A stretch of 64,000 bases of DNA from Vombatus ursinus (GCF_900497805.2 NW_020945064.1:10402074-10466073), one strand, 5' to 3'; shown: positions 42,736 to 54,533, numbered from the stretch's first letter. A program made the numbers and translations. Notes: a model not told the origin generated them from the letters alone.

Positions 42736-43175
42736 GAGGGGAACCCACCCACCTCCCAAGGCATCCCATTCCACTTTGTGGGCTCTAATTATTCTAAAGT
42801 TTTTCCTAACATCAAGCCTGAATTTGTTTATTTTCAACTTTCACCCATTGTTTATAGATTTGCCTCCTAGGGTTCTGTTAAAAAAAAAAGTCAAATCCCT
42901 CGTTCAGGTGACAGCCCTTCAAATACTTGAAAATAACTCTGTTCCTCTTCATGTCTTCTCTTCTCCAGGCTTTCTATTCTCAATTTCTTCAGCCAGTCAT
43001 CATACAGTATGAACTCAAGGTCCTTCACTATCCTAGTTGGCTCTAATCTCTCCAGGTTATCAATATCCTTCCTAAAATGTGGTACTTAGGATCGATCACC
43101 AGACTTAGATAAGGTCTGAATGGGCAGAAAACAGCAGGACCTCTTCATGCCTATACCCAATTTATGCTGCATGTA

Positions 43176-43532
43176 CAGTCATCCCTTCCACATCGTGTGG
43201 GTTAGGGGTGCGGTACCCATGTCCTTGTGATCTGGAAAAATCCATGTAAAGGTTTTTGGCCCTCCCTTCATATAAGAAAAGAAGTCTGAATTTTTCTTTT
43301 TCTTTTATGGGGTGTTTACAGTATTAAAAATAAAATATGTTGATATTATACAATACCATACATATATTTTATGTACTTCTGAGTTTCTAAACTTTTCCTG
43401 TGTCCTCTGCTGGCTTCATGTGTCATCTGCAGCTTTCACCAAACTCCCCAAAATTCTCATTTAATTTCTTATGCTGACCCACGTTATATCAAAACCACAA
43501 TGGGGAAAGCCACAACGTGGAAGGGATAACCA
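43176..43532. mobile_element. Tigger/pogo-like miniature element
   Basis: Left end CAGTCATCCCTTCCACATCG, right end CAACGTGGAAGGGATAAC: imperfect inverted repeats of about 20 bp, preceded by TA. About 357 bp, AT-rich interior, no coding capacity. Inserted in the L3. Confidence 0.75.
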
Positions 43533-43539
43533 TCTTATT

Positions 43540-43672
43540 TGTACTTCTTGTTTTTCTTGTTAGACTATGGACTCCATGACAGCAGGGACTGTTTTTTCTT
43601 TCTTTGTTTCCCCAGTGCTTAACACACCTAGCACATAATAGGCACTTAATAAATGCTTGTTGACTTTGACTT
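43540..43672 (+). mobile_element. L2 3' end
   Basis: GACTCCATGACAGCAGGGAC, TTTCCCCAGTGCTTAACAC, TAGGCACTTAATAAATGCTT. Confidence 0.85.
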
Positions 43673-44039
43673 GAGAATCAATGTCTCTGTTAATGAAGCC
43701 TAAGATCACATTAGCTGTCTTGACTGCCCTCATACTGAGTCTCGCTCTTGGACAGCAAGGAGATGGAATATAATCTATCCCTGTTGGAGCAAATACCATG
43801 TGAATGCTTTTATGAGACTCTACTTGTCATTTTTTACCATCCTTGGTAAATCCATGATCCCACTGGCACCTGCCCTCCCTCTACCCCTTCCCATCATCCA
43901 CAATTCTTATTCGTATTTTCCCATAAGCTCAACACTCCATCCCCACGGCACCAGTGACAAGGAGGAAAACTTGACCTATTATAGCGTAAAAAGTTCTAAG
44001 ACAAGAAAGCAGGCTACTCTACTCTAGGAACATCTGAAA

Positions 44040-44370
44040 ACAAATTCAGATCACAGAAACCAGGAGCTGGAAGGATGTCAATCCCTAAATGCAATTGAGG
44101 CATTTCTGACTTTATAATGACTCTGTTGTTCTTACCTATAACCAAACAGTAACCTCCTCTCAAACATCCCCAATAAATGGTTATCTACCCTCTTCTTGAA
44201 AACCTTAAATTATGAGGAATCCACTATTTCCCCAGGCAATCCATTCCATTATTAGACAGTTCTTATCATTAGTAAACCTATTGTCCTAGTTAGCCACAAT
44301 CTACCCCTTTATAATTTCCACCCATTATTTCTAGTTCTATCTCATGAGGTCAAGCAGGACAACTCTAATC
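44040..44370 (-). mobile_element. L3/CR1 fragment
   Basis: GGTTATCTACCCTCTTCTTG, AGGCAATCCATTCCATTATT, CACCCATTATTTCTAGTTCT: antisense CR1-type sequence. Confidence 0.7.
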
Positions 44371-44419
44371 TTGATCAAAGTTTTGGTGTTGGATTCAGGA
44401 GATTCCCAGGATATGACGC

Positions 44420-44640
44420 AATGAAGCATGCTGATGGTACAGTGGATATAAAACTGGACCTGGAGTCAAGAAGACCTGAGTTGAAATTTGGCCTCAGATG
44501 TGTAACCCTGAACAAGTCATTTAACCCTTTGTTTACCTCATTTTCTTAAAATGAGGATAAATAGCACAGATTGCTATGTAAAAAGCACTTAGCAGAGAGC
44601 CTGGCACATAGTAGGTACTATATAAATGTTTATTCTCTTC
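44420..44640 (+). mobile_element. type C SINE
   Basis: TGATGGTACAGTGGATATAA, GAACAAGTCATTTAACCC, GCACATAGTAGGTACTATAT. Confidence 0.9.
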
Positions 44641-44701
44641 TGTGTACTCACATTAATTTTTCTGGTGATAGGCTTTAATGAGGGATATATAGTGAGAAAG
44701 A

Positions 44702-45410
44702 TTAGTTAACAGGATGTAGATGACCCTGAATCAGAGTTTTTCAAACTATGAGTTCTACCCCACTGGGGAAAGAGGGAATAAGATCCCATCCTTGGAGCAC
44801 AAAGTGATAGGTGAAATTATTAGGACAACCCTTGAATAAACTAATCCATTTTTTTCAAAGAGAGTTCAAATCAAAGGTAACAAGAACAAAACTGACATGG
44901 GATATTTTCTCTGACTACCATGATTATCAAATCAAATATGTACAAACAAGGTCAAATCTAAGTCGGACTTGTGCTTACACCAGTACAAAGTGCGGTTATA
45001 GTCTTATAGTCTTCAATTCTCATGGTCATTCAGTACAAGTTCACGACACAAGTGAGTTGTCATGTGCTGCCGACTACTCTTGATCATAAAGTATGCAAAC
45101 TAAAAGTTAAATGGTCTCTGTGTAGAAGTATAGTAGAAGTGTAAAATATCATTATATTAGTTCTGTTTCTCAACACCATTCCCTTTGCTAAGTGCTATAT
45201 AAAAATTGGCTTTCAAAAAGTCAAATTTAAAATTTGAAATAACTTTAAATACTTATAGATCATTATTGGAAATTTTCAATAATTAATTTTAAATTTAACT
45301 GACTTAAAATTTTATCTGTAGTTTAAAGTAAAATTGTATCTTTGTGCCAGATAAACACATAACTTTAGTCAGTCAGTCATTAAGTGGTCAGTCAGTAAAT
45401 ATTTAGCAAA
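44702..45410 (+). repeat. 0.7-kb direct repeat, copy 2 (possible hAT-Charlie 5' part)
   Basis: Counterpart of 36968-37655, 7.7 kb away, same orientation, with a few small indels such as a duplicated TAGTCTTA. Starts CAGAGTTTTTCAAACTATG. Beyond an L2/SINE insertion it is followed by hAT transposase-derived sequence, which suggests it may be the 5' noncoding part of that element. Confidence 0.7.
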
Positions 45411-45840
45411 TGCCTAGGGGCAACTGGGTGGTGAAGTGGATAGAACACAAGGCCTAGAGTCAGGAACTCCTAAATTCAAATTTGGTCTCAGAGATTTACT
45501 AGCTGTGTGACCCTGAGCAAGTCACTTACCCCTGTTTGTCTCAGTTCCTCATCTACAAAATTAGCTAGAGAAGGAAATGGCAAACCATTCCAATATCTCT
45601 GCCAGCAAAATCCCAAATAGAGGTCACAAAGTGTCAGACAGGACTGAAAAATGACTAAACAACAGCATTATGTGCCAGGCACTATGCCAAGTGCTGAGGA
45701 CACAACAAAACATAAAATGTAAAAGACATTCCTTGCCCTCTCAGAGCTCATAAAATAATGAGGGATACAACATGCAAACAACTACATACAAACAAGCTAT
45801 ATACTAGGGAAGTATTTAAAAAGAAAATCCATTGGAATCT
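45375..45840 (-). mobile_element. L2 3' end split by SINE
   Basis: CAGTCAGTAAATATTTAGCA, then after the SINE ATGTGCCAGGCACTATGCCA and CAAACAACTACATACAAACA. Confidence 0.75.
45415..45665 (+). mobile_element. type A SINE, full length
   Basis: GGGGCAACTGGGTGGTGAAG, CTGTGTGACCCTGAGCAAGT, CATTCCAATATCTCTGCC, GTCAGACAGGACTGAAAAAT. Inserted in an L2 tail. Confidence 0.94.
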
Positions 45841-45929
45841 CTGAAACTAGTATAAGCAAAAACGATAAAGTAGTAGAAACACAAAAACATAAAGTATAAA
45901 GCCCAGGTCCAGAAAATATAATCCACTAT

Positions 45930-46690
45930 TTTTTTCATTGATGTTTACAAACAGAATTATTGATGGAAAAGAAAGACTGTTGTATGTTACTTGGCATGGA
46001 TACTTTTATTGCAGATAGCATGAAGCCTAATAAATTAAAATAGTATCTTGAAAGTACACATATGGAATATACTGACGAGCCAAGAGAATTTTTCCAGAGA
46101 GAATTAGGTACTTTTAAGAAGTAAAGATAAACTTTTTAAAAGACCATATCTATTACATCGAAAGGATTGCTTGTACCATATAAAGCTGCTCACAGAATCA
46201 CTACATGTAAAAAGTTTCATTTGAAAGGAAAAATACTGGAATTGCCTACAGCTATTAATGTGGTCAAAACAAGACTTGTTGAATCATATGCAAAGTCATG
46301 TCAAATGGCAGATAATACAGTGAGAAGACAAAATGCCTATGTGTCTGCAGACCTTTGCGATCAATTAATTGAGAAACTGAAATCTTCCTATTTTGCTTTA
46401 CAAATACATGAAACAGCAGATTCAGTTAAAGGTGCTCAATATATTACACACATATGACATAGTTAAAAATGTTAAAAATGTCTCCTTTTTAATAATTTGT
46501 ACACATTATCTGTTTCATAGTCAATCATTAGTATCAGAAAATATACCTGAAGAGATATATACAATTTTTCAAGTTTTTAAGAAGAATAATTAATTTTATA
46601 AAAGAATGAAGACGCCTTGTAAAATTGTGACAAGATACGGGGGATGTCTATATTATGGCGAAACACTGACTTTCTCATTACAATGTATTT
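45930..46690 (+). mobile_element. hAT (Charlie/ZBED-like) transposase pseudogene
   Basis: A cut-and-paste transposase relic. The frame through 46020 reads MKPNKLK, the end of the BED zinc finger, then PREFFQRELGTFKK. The 46167-46457 frame reads YKAAHRITTCKKFH, ELPTAINVVKTRLVESYAK, ADLCDQLIEKLKSSYFALQI and HETADSVKGAQ, the start of the RNase H-like domain of this family. In-frame stops occur between these blocks. After 46457 the similarity jumps to a later block (SQSLVSENIPEEIYTIFQVF), so an internal deletion is likely. Not a host gene: stops and the deletion make it dead. Confidence 0.8.
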
Positions 46691-46699
46691 CAAAGTGTA

Positions 46700-47104
46700 T
46701 TTGAACCAGATCCAAATAAAAAAATCAGTGTTAGCAATCATAATCTCAGGCAGGACAACGTGAGATATAGTTCAAGAGACATGGTTAAAAGATAGGCTGG
46801 GAAACTGCATTAGGCTCAAAGGCATTCTGGAAGAGTATCAGTAATATTAAGTACATACGTACTTAATGGCATACTATTTAAGTACTTAAAAGAAAAATCA
46901 ATAGAACCACAAGGAGAAATTAATGGACAGTAAACTAATAATTATTGGAGACTTCAGCTGATCCTTTCAGATCTAGACAAATTTAACAGAAAAATAAATA
47001 AGAAAGAATTAAATAAATAAAATAGATAAATAAGGAAGAATTTGAAGAGGATTTTAGAAAAAATTATATGTGATAGACCTCTGATTACAGAATGGAAAGC
47101 ATGA

Positions 47105-47144
<40 letters not shown>

Positions 47145-47230
47145 TCTCAACTTTTCATTAGACCTATACAGAAATTTATTATGTATTAGGGGGAAAAGCA
47201 CAACAACACAAACCATAAAAACAAAAGATA
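46700..47230 (+). mobile_element. L1 ORF2 endonuclease-region fragment
   Basis: AAACTAATAATTATTGGAGA then CAGATCTAGACAAATTTAAC, TATGTGATAGACCTCTG, and after a TG run CCTATACAGAAATTTATTAT. Many stops. Confidence 0.65.
47107..47142. repeat. (TG)n microsatellite
   Basis: Pure TG run of 36 bp inside the L1 fragment. Confidence 0.95.
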
Positions 47231-48199
47231 CCAACCAAATTTCATTTTAAAAATTAGCCTTTGTGTCTGGAGCAAGACATTCCCTTACAACAAGGAATTC
47301 TTATCCTAGGGTATACATATTTCCAAGGAGGTTAAGGTAAGATTTCAAGAAGTGAAAAGCTCACATGGGGAAAGGTTACATTTTTATTTTCACTAACTTC
47401 TAATTGAAATTTATTATTTCCTTCTATTGTGAATGTAGGCAACATACATGATTCTGAGAAGATGTCCATAGACTTCATTAGACTTCAAGATACAATAAAA
47501 GGTTAAGAACTCCTCCATAGCGTTAGAAAGTATTGTGTGGAGCACAGGTTTCTATGTTTTATATATAATTTGACGTGGATACAGAGAAGATCAAAGGTTG
47601 ACGTTGTTTCTATGTCTGTATCCATCATGGAGTCTTCTCTGATATGAATGTATGCATGGAAGCTACCTTGTTAGAGCAGGGCTTTTAGGGCTACATTTTG
47701 TTTTATAGGACAGAAAAGCATGAACGAGTTGTGATCAGTACTACTAAAGGGAGTATCAACACTGTTGAGACCATGGCTCCATCAAAACATAAAAGTAAGG
47801 TCCTAGGAAAAGAAGATAATAAAATTCTTTGGAGAACACCCTGTAACACCTGTGAAATGTCCAGATTAGAAAGTCAGGAAAAAGTGAGATACAGAATATT
47901 ACTAAAGGCTAAGTCAGGACGTTCAGAGGGGAGGTGTTTGATAGTATATGGGAAGCAGATCTAAAGGCCAGTCTAAGAGGAAACAGAAAGGGTTGGCATT
48001 ATGCCAAATTGTAACATTTGGCATAAGTGCCTTCCTATTCCCCATCAGTCTTCTTTATTACCCCTGCACACTTAAGCTGTACCTGTGTCCCATCCCTGAT
48101 AATCCATGAGCTGGTAGCCAAAATGGGAGCTGTTAATGCATATGACTGAGTTCAAGGATGTCTGCATTTTCATGGGATTATAGGATCGAAGCCACCTTA
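47231..48199. other. no gene seen; unique-looking sequence
   Basis: An 88-codon plus-strand frame at 47698-47964 has no domain features. No repeat recognised. Confidence 0.5.
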
Positions 48200-48395
48200 G
48201 AGAATGGCACAGTGTACTGGAGTCAGAATACCAGGGTTTGAGCCTGGTCCTGGTCACTCACTGACTATGAAAATATGAAAGTCACCTAGATAAGTTACTT
48301 CCCATCTCTTCAGGATCAGTTTCCTTATTGGTAAAATGATAGAATTAGATTAAATGATTTCTATGCTCACTTCTAAATCCAACAACCCCATGACT
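48200..48395 (+). mobile_element. MIR
   Basis: GGAGTCAGAATACCAGGGTT, ATAAGTTACTTCCCATCTC, TTATTGGTAAAATGATAGAA. Confidence 0.75.
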
Positions 48396-48417
48396 GTGAT
48401 ACTTTAAGGCAGGAAGT

Positions 48418-51400
48418 CACAGAATCATGGAACTAGAGATTTGGAGAGACCTCAACTGTCATCCAGTTCAACCCATGCATAAAAGGAATCCTCGCCATGA
48501 CATTCCTGACAAGTGATCACCCAGTATCCAAGGAAAGGAGCCCACCACTCCCCAAGGCAGGTCATTCTGTTTTGTTGTTGTTGTTCAGTTCTGACCCTTT
48601 GTGACCGCATCTGGAGTTTTCCTGGCAAAGATATTGAAGTGGTTTGCCATTTCCTTCTCCAGCTCATTTTCCAGATGAGGAAACTGAGGAAAACAGAGTT
48701 AAGTGACTTGCCCAGGGTCACATAGCTAGTAAGTGTCTGAGGCTAAATTTGAACTCAGGAAAATAAGTCTTCCTGCCTCCCAGCCAGGCACTCTATCCAC
48801 TATACCACTCAGCCTCTCATTCCACTTTGGGATACCTCTAATTGTTAGGAAATTTTTCCTGACATCAAGTCTAAAATTGCCTTTTTTTTTTTTTTACAAC
48901 TTGAACCCTTGCCTCTGGTTCACCCTGTGGGACCAAAGAGAAAAGTTTAATCCCTTCACCATGTGAAAATCCTTCAAATGCTTGAAAAAAAGTTATCAGG
49001 TCTTCTCTGGGCCTTTTTTTTTCTCCAGGATAAACATTTTCAGTTCCTTCCACTGCTCCTTGTATATCAGAGACTCCAGTCCTTTCACTACACTGGTTGC
49101 CCTCCTCTGGACACTCTCCAGTTTGTCAATGTCCTCCTTAAACTGTGGTGCCTAGAACTGAACACGATACTCCAGACAAGATCTGATGAGAGCAGATTAC
49201 AGTGGGGCTATCATGTTCCTCTTAGGACAGTGATGCTCTTTTTAACATAGTCAAAGAGTCCATGAGTTTTTGGCTGCTACAACCTCCAATGACTCATTGA
49301 CCCGGCAATCTACTAAAATCTCTAAATCTTGTTTCATAACACTGTCATCTGTGCGTGCTTCCCCCATCTTATACTTGTGAAATTAGTCTTTTGTGCCAAA
49401 GTTTAAGACTTCATACATATCCCTATTAAATATCATGTTATTTGGTGCAGCCCAATATTCCAGCTTGTCAAGATCCTTATGGGACCAAATTTTGCCATCC
49501 ACTGTATTGGCTATTGCTCTCAACTTTGTTGTTATCTGAAAATTTGATGAGCACACCCTCTATACTTTTATCCCAATTGTTGATAAAAGCGTTAAACAGT
49601 ACAGGGCCAAACACTGATCACTGGGGTACTCCACTGAAGACCACCCACCACACGGACACTAAACCATGAACAACTACTCTTTCACTCTGGCAAGCCATCC
49701 AACCAATTTTGAACTGAACGATCGTGTTACCATTTAATCCATCTCTCTCCATTTTCTCCACAAGAATAATAAGACACACTTTATCAAAAGCTTTGCTAAA
49801 TCTAAGTAAACTATATCCGTAGAATTTCTCTCATCAGTCACTTTGCTATTATTGTAAAATAAAAATAAATGAATAAAAGGAAATGAGCTTTGTCTAGCAT
49901 GCCCTGTTCTTGACAAAGCCCTGTTGACTCTGTAATTAATCACTGCTTCCCTTTCTATCTATTCACCAACCATCTCTTTAATAATCTGTTCTATAGTTTT
50001 CCTAGAAATAGAATTCAAGCTCACTGGTTTACAGTTTGCAAGTTCTGTTCTCTTTCCTTTTTTTCACAATTGGCACCTTTACTCTTCTCCAGTCTTGCTG
50101 TGTCTCTCCCGCTCTTCACATTCCATGATCTTTCAACTATCACACTGACTCAGGACTCAATGATATAACTCAATAAGCTGGATGATTTTACTTCATCCAG
50201 GGCAACTGTATTCACTTACTGTCTTCTTATTTATCCTTGGTATCAACTCACTGTTGATTTTTCCCCCTATCGTTTCCTGTGTAAAGATCATTTTCATTTG
50301 CACAGAAAAACAAAACAAAAGATGAGCAGCTCTGCCCCTCTCTCTCTATTGTTAGTTATCATCACCCCACCTACCCCAAGTGAAAGTCCAATTTCCTCTT
50401 TGATTCTTCTTTTTTTTTCTCCCAAAATAGTTCTTAAAAAACCCTTTGTGCTGGTCCTTAGCTTCCCTGGACAGCTTTAGTTCATATGGCACTTTAACAT
50501 TTCTGATGCTATTTTTACAGGCTTATTCTATGCTTTTATATTCATCTTCTTTTACCTAGTCTTGTTTCTATTTTCTATACATTTATTTTTAAGATCAAAG
50601 TTGGTTAGTGAATTCTTTGTGCATCCACATGAGCATCTTCAAAAAAATCATATCTTTTCCTCCTCACTGGAATTTTTCTATTTATGTCTTCAGAGTTTCA
50701 TTCTTGCGCATCTCCCAGTTCTCCTGATTTGACTTTCCCTAAGCATTTTAGTCTGTGCCATCCTCTCTTTCTCTATCACAATCTCTAGGATATAGTGGTC
50801 ATTTCTCCCCAAGATCCTCATTATTTTCACCCCTGCAATCAGTTTCTTACTTTTAATGAGAATCAGATCCAGACTAGACTTTGCCCTTGTTGATTCCTCC
50901 AGATTTCAAAGGATGAAATTATCATTAAGGCAAGTCAGGAATCTATGAGCTGCTCTATCTGACAGAAAAAGAAATAGAGTTTTCCATCATATGTCTGGTT
51001 CAGCCATCACTACTATATCATGTCTCTATACTGGCTTGTCACCTGATTCCCAAACTGTTCATTTATTTTCTCTTTCTGTCCAGGTGATCTGTTGCATACT
51101 CCAATGACAAAATCATTTGTTTCTCTCTTCTTTGACCTTCACCCAAATATTCTCCATGTTGCTTCCCTTCTTTGGTTCCTGGATTTCCTCACACGAGTAT
51201 GTACATTATCTTACAATGCAGTGACTCCTAATTCTACCTCTGATCTTTGACTATGTTGTTCTCTTTAATAAAATATACCCATCAAGAGCTGAAATTCAGT
51301 CATTGGTTTCCTTTGATCAAGACTCAGTGATTATCTTTGAGGTCAAATGTTTCCTTTTGCATTAATCTCTACTTTTTCTTATTCATTGCCTATATACACA

Positions 51401-51480
51401 CTTGAGGCCACGGGTTTTACTATGGGCTTCTTGAATTTCTGAATATCTATGAATTTCTGAATATCTTTGATGCTGTTCTT
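48418..51480 (-). mobile_element. long L3/CR1 LINE 3' region, antisense
   Basis: Begins GGAACTAGAGATTTGGAGAG and follows the CR1/L3 3' layout for 3 kb: GGTTGCCCTCCTCTGGACAC, GGTGCCTAGAACTGAACACG, CTGGGGTACTCCACTGAAGA, AAGCTCACTGGTTTACAGTT, CTCTTCTCCAGTCTTGCTGT, GGTGATCTGTTGCATACTCC. No usable frame. A type A SINE is inserted near the start. Unusually long and continuous for this family, although diverged. Confidence 0.8.
48575..48815 (-). mobile_element. type A SINE in the L3
   Basis: GTTGTTGTTGTTCAGTTCTG, GGTTTGCCATTTCCTTCTCC, GACTTGCCCAGGGTCACATA, complement of the head at the high end. The L3 word TCATTC is present on both sides. Confidence 0.93.
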
Positions 51481-51499
51481 TTTTATGGTTAACCCTATA

Positions 51500-51601
51500 A
51501 TATCTAATTTAAGGTATGTGTGTTCATGTCTATATGTGTGCTTATATGTGTATGTGTGTGTCTATGTATATAGATATTACTATATCTATATACATAGACA
51601 C

Positions 51602-51658
<57 letters not shown>

Positions 51659-51680
51659 CATATATGTGTATGTATGTATG
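51500..51680. repeat. compound TG / TA / CA microsatellite
   Basis: Alternating TATGTG, then ACACATACAC and a (CA)n run of about 32 bp, then TATATA. The first half is largely the complement of the second, so it could form a hairpin. Confidence 0.93.
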
Positions 51681-51681
51681 T

Positions 51682-51972
51682 AGCTAGGTAGAACAGTGGA
51701 TAGAGGGTAGGACCTGAAGTCAGGAAGACTTAGATTCAAGTCAGATTCAATCCAATTCAGATCAGTTTCAGATGCTTAATAGCTGTGTGACCCTGGGCAA
51801 GTCACTTAACCTCTATTTACCTCAGTTTCCTCATCTGTAAAGTGAGAATAACAATAGCACCTACCTCAGGATTGTTGTGAAGATTAAATGAGATAATAAT
51901 TGTAAAGTACTTAGCACAGTGCCAGGCACATAGTAACCATTACATAAATGTTAGCAGTTATTATTATTATAT
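51682..51972 (+). mobile_element. type C SINE with a small internal duplication
   Basis: AGCTAGGTAGAACAGTGGAT, TGTGACCCTGGGCAAGTCAC, GGATTGTTGTGAAGATTAAA, TTATTATTAT tail. The B-box region is expanded by repeated GATTCAA/ATTCAGAT words. Confidence 0.92.
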
Positions 51973-52723
51973 ATACATGAATATACAAGGAGACCATAGT
52001 ACCAAAAGAACAGGGAAATTAATGAATTAATGTGATTTTCAATTCAAGTGATGCATCAGGTACCATCACTCTCTATCTACCCTTGACAAGTCTATAAGCT
52101 AAAGAGGTCAGGGTCCATCTTCAAGCTCCATATGGAGCCCTGACACCACATGACTACTGGGAGTTTCTATCAATGGCTTCCTTCAGTGAGTCCCTCATCC
52201 CTTAATACTATAGTACTAATAAGATATGAGCATGCTCTTCACAGTGAAATAAAGGTTATGCAAATATATATACTTACATATACACATATATACATATATA
52301 TATATAAAATCATAGCATATTTGATCTATAAGGAAAGTAGACATCATTTAGGTCAGCCCCCTCATTTTAAATCTGAAAAAAAAACTGAGACTAACTGAGG
52401 GTGACTAGACCAAGTGACCTAGATCACTTATAGGAGTGAGGGAGGGGGAAGGATTGTGAAGTGGGACTTCTATTACTCATCCTCATCTCTTAGAGGGATG
52501 GCATTGACTTGTTATCCAGGATTTGTCAATTTGTGAATCTGTTCAGTTAATACTTAACTCAGAGCTACCAACCACCCCTACACACACACACACACACACA
52601 CACACTTTTCCTCCTTTCTTGAACTTTCTGTATTTTAGTGAATACTAGTCACATGGCCCTCACTTAATGCAGCTGGCTTTCCGTGGAAGGAAAAATGAAT
52701 GCTTGGATATTGCTTACAGCTGT
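51973..52723. other. no gene; AT-rich with MIR scrap and (CA)n
   Basis: A probable antisense MIR at 52305-52420 (AGCCCCCTCATTTTAAATCT), TA/CA-rich sequence at 52262-52307 and a (CA)n run at 52581-52605. Otherwise unique. Confidence 0.55.
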
Positions 52724-53340
52724 TTTTTTTTTTTTTTTTTTTATCTAGCATAGAATCAATCAATACATTTTAAAGTACACAATAAGAACACAACAAATTA
52801 TAAAACAATAAACATCTGCCCATTGGCTATGAGCCCACTAATCTCCTAAATCCCAGATATCCTTCCAAATATAGTTCTGGGACATACACATCTTTAGTCT
52901 CCATTAGTTTCCTATTGCTGTTTGACTTGGAGATCTTAAGGTATACTTACACAACTCTTGATTAACTAGATGAGATGCCCTTGAACCTGTTCTTCCATTT
53001 TTATAGTTATCTCTAGTTCTGGAAGAACTCAAATCCTTGGCTTCATGGAATGAGGAATCGGCTCTAGATATTGGTGGACTCATGAAAAGACCAAAGTTCC
53101 CATAGTAGGTGGTTTTCCATCATGACTGTCTTGTTCGAGTAGGGACTTCTCTGATTTTGTACAGCCATAGCTAGTCCATCATAGAGCAGGACAAATAGAT
53201 TCAGTGGCTAGCCCCAGCAAGAAGAGTGCCGCTGCCGTTTCCATGTCTCTCATCACTCTCCCTCTTGAGCATAATGCCCTTCTGCATCTGCATCTCCTTC
53301 ACCTGACACCATTCCCAAATAAATTCCCATCACTCATAAA
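52724..53340 (-). pseudogene. possible retrocopy of an unidentified transcript
   Basis: A T-run of 19 starts the block, i.e. a poly-A at the 3' end on the minus strand, followed upstream by about 600 bp not recognised as any repeat. At about 53257 on the minus strand an ATG opens METAAALFLLGLATES, a hydrophobic run like a signal peptide, soon broken by a stop. There is no AATAAA at the usual distance. It may equally be an unfamiliar repeat with an A-tail. Confidence 0.3.
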
Positions 53341-53437
53341 TAAAACAGTGAGGCAAAGACTGAAAAAGTAAGAGGTATATGCTACATGATAAATCCTAGA
53401 ACACTATAGTAGGAGATTGTACTCAGGGAATGTTGTT

Positions 53438-53990
53438 GTTGTATGTCCTTCATTTTTATTTTATTTTTGTTTATTTTAATTTTTTTGGTTTTTTTATTTT
53501 TTATATTATTTATTTATTTTTATATGTCCTTCATTTTTGAAGAGGACCAATGATATCATGGGATTATGTCTTTACATGTGTAAGAATTGGATTTAAATGA
53601 GACAGAGTCAAGAAAAGTCATCAGCCTCACTCTCTTTTCTAGAGTCATCGAAGTCCAGTGGCAAGACAAAAGTCAGGATGACTGGCCATAGCCCAGGATG
53701 TAGTGGATGACCTTGGCATCTTCGATGTCTAGTCAAGCTCTAAGCACTCCACACAGCCTGCTTTGGCCACCTTCATGGCCATTGGAACAAATTGTTCTCT
53801 TCTGCGCATTCTGCCAAGGGAAGTCTTCACATGCTTGCAGTAGACATTCTCTTAACTCACTGATGGGTTTGAGGCCTGTCAGTTACTCTCAACTTGGTTT
53901 AGACCATCTGCCAAGATGGTTTTACGAGTATGTGGCCACTGAGCATGCTACAGCTTCTTGAAGCCATAGGTGAAAATTGGGTGGCAGGTA
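53438..53990. mobile_element. unclassified marsupial repeat, copy 1
   Basis: GAAGAGGACCAATGATATCA, ATTGGATTTAAATGAGACAG, GTCCAGTGGCAAGACAAAAG, ACCATCTGCCAAGATGGTTT. These match 62577-63134 along the whole length and 57629-57850 over the first part. Starts with a GTTGTTG word. Family and direction unknown. Confidence 0.75.
53442..53538. repeat. 16-bp direct repeats around an A/T-only insert
   Basis: TATGTCCTTCATTTTT at 53442-53457 and 53523-53538. The 65 bp between is almost all T and A. On the minus strand it looks like an A-rich retroelement tail with a target duplication but no body. Confidence 0.7.
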
Positions 53991-54129
53991 GACATCAAAA
54001 ATAGACAAGCAGGGAATATAGGGAGAAGGTGGAGTCCTTTGGAATCTAAAGTTGTGATCTTCTTGCCCATCGGGTCAGCCTAGATTTGAGAGGCTGAATG
54101 TGACCTCCTGATACATCAGCCTCAAAATG

Positions 54130-54477
54130 ATCATCATGCTTAATTAGCATTATCCAAAGTCTAGCTTGGTGGCTGTTTGTTGTTTTTAACTTTTACAGTG
54201 TATTGAAATAGCACTAACTTTTGGAGGATTTTAGATTAATTTGAGACTTATAAGATATTCAGTGGTCATTTAAATATGGATCTCCATTTCTCCATAAATA
54301 AAATGGGCACAGAGTTCTTCATCTTGTTTATTAAATGTTTTTGGATGAATGAATGAATGTATTTGTCATAGCTCTTGATGTAGTGCAGTTTTAAGCTTAA
54401 AGCTATTTGCATATACTCATACACACGTATACATATATATATACATATGTGTTCCTATACATGTATGTTTGAAACTC
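54130..54477. other. no gene seen
   Basis: AT-rich sequence leading into TA-rich and CT-rich microsatellites; nothing recognised. Confidence 0.5.

Positions 54478-54533
<56 letters not shown>

Larger units (their letters stand above)
42545..43780 (-). mobile_element. L3/CR1 LINE 3' region, antisense, multiply interrupted
   Basis: Starts GGGTTGGAAGGGATCTCAGA (complement of the 3' end), then GGGGAACCCACCCACCTCCC, TTTCCACTTTGTGGG-like and TTCTTCTCCAGGCTTTCTAT. It resumes at 43673-43770 (TTAATGAAGCCTAAGATCAC). Interruptions: a 103-bp inverted copy (42633-42735), a Tigger-like element (43176-43532) and an L2 tail (43540-43672). Confidence 0.8.

Noticed and set aside
40931-43012. Two frames sharing a near-identical peptide (ISNSSV region)
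   Set aside because: The shared peptide is the 103-bp inverted DNA copy read on opposite strands, not a protein family.
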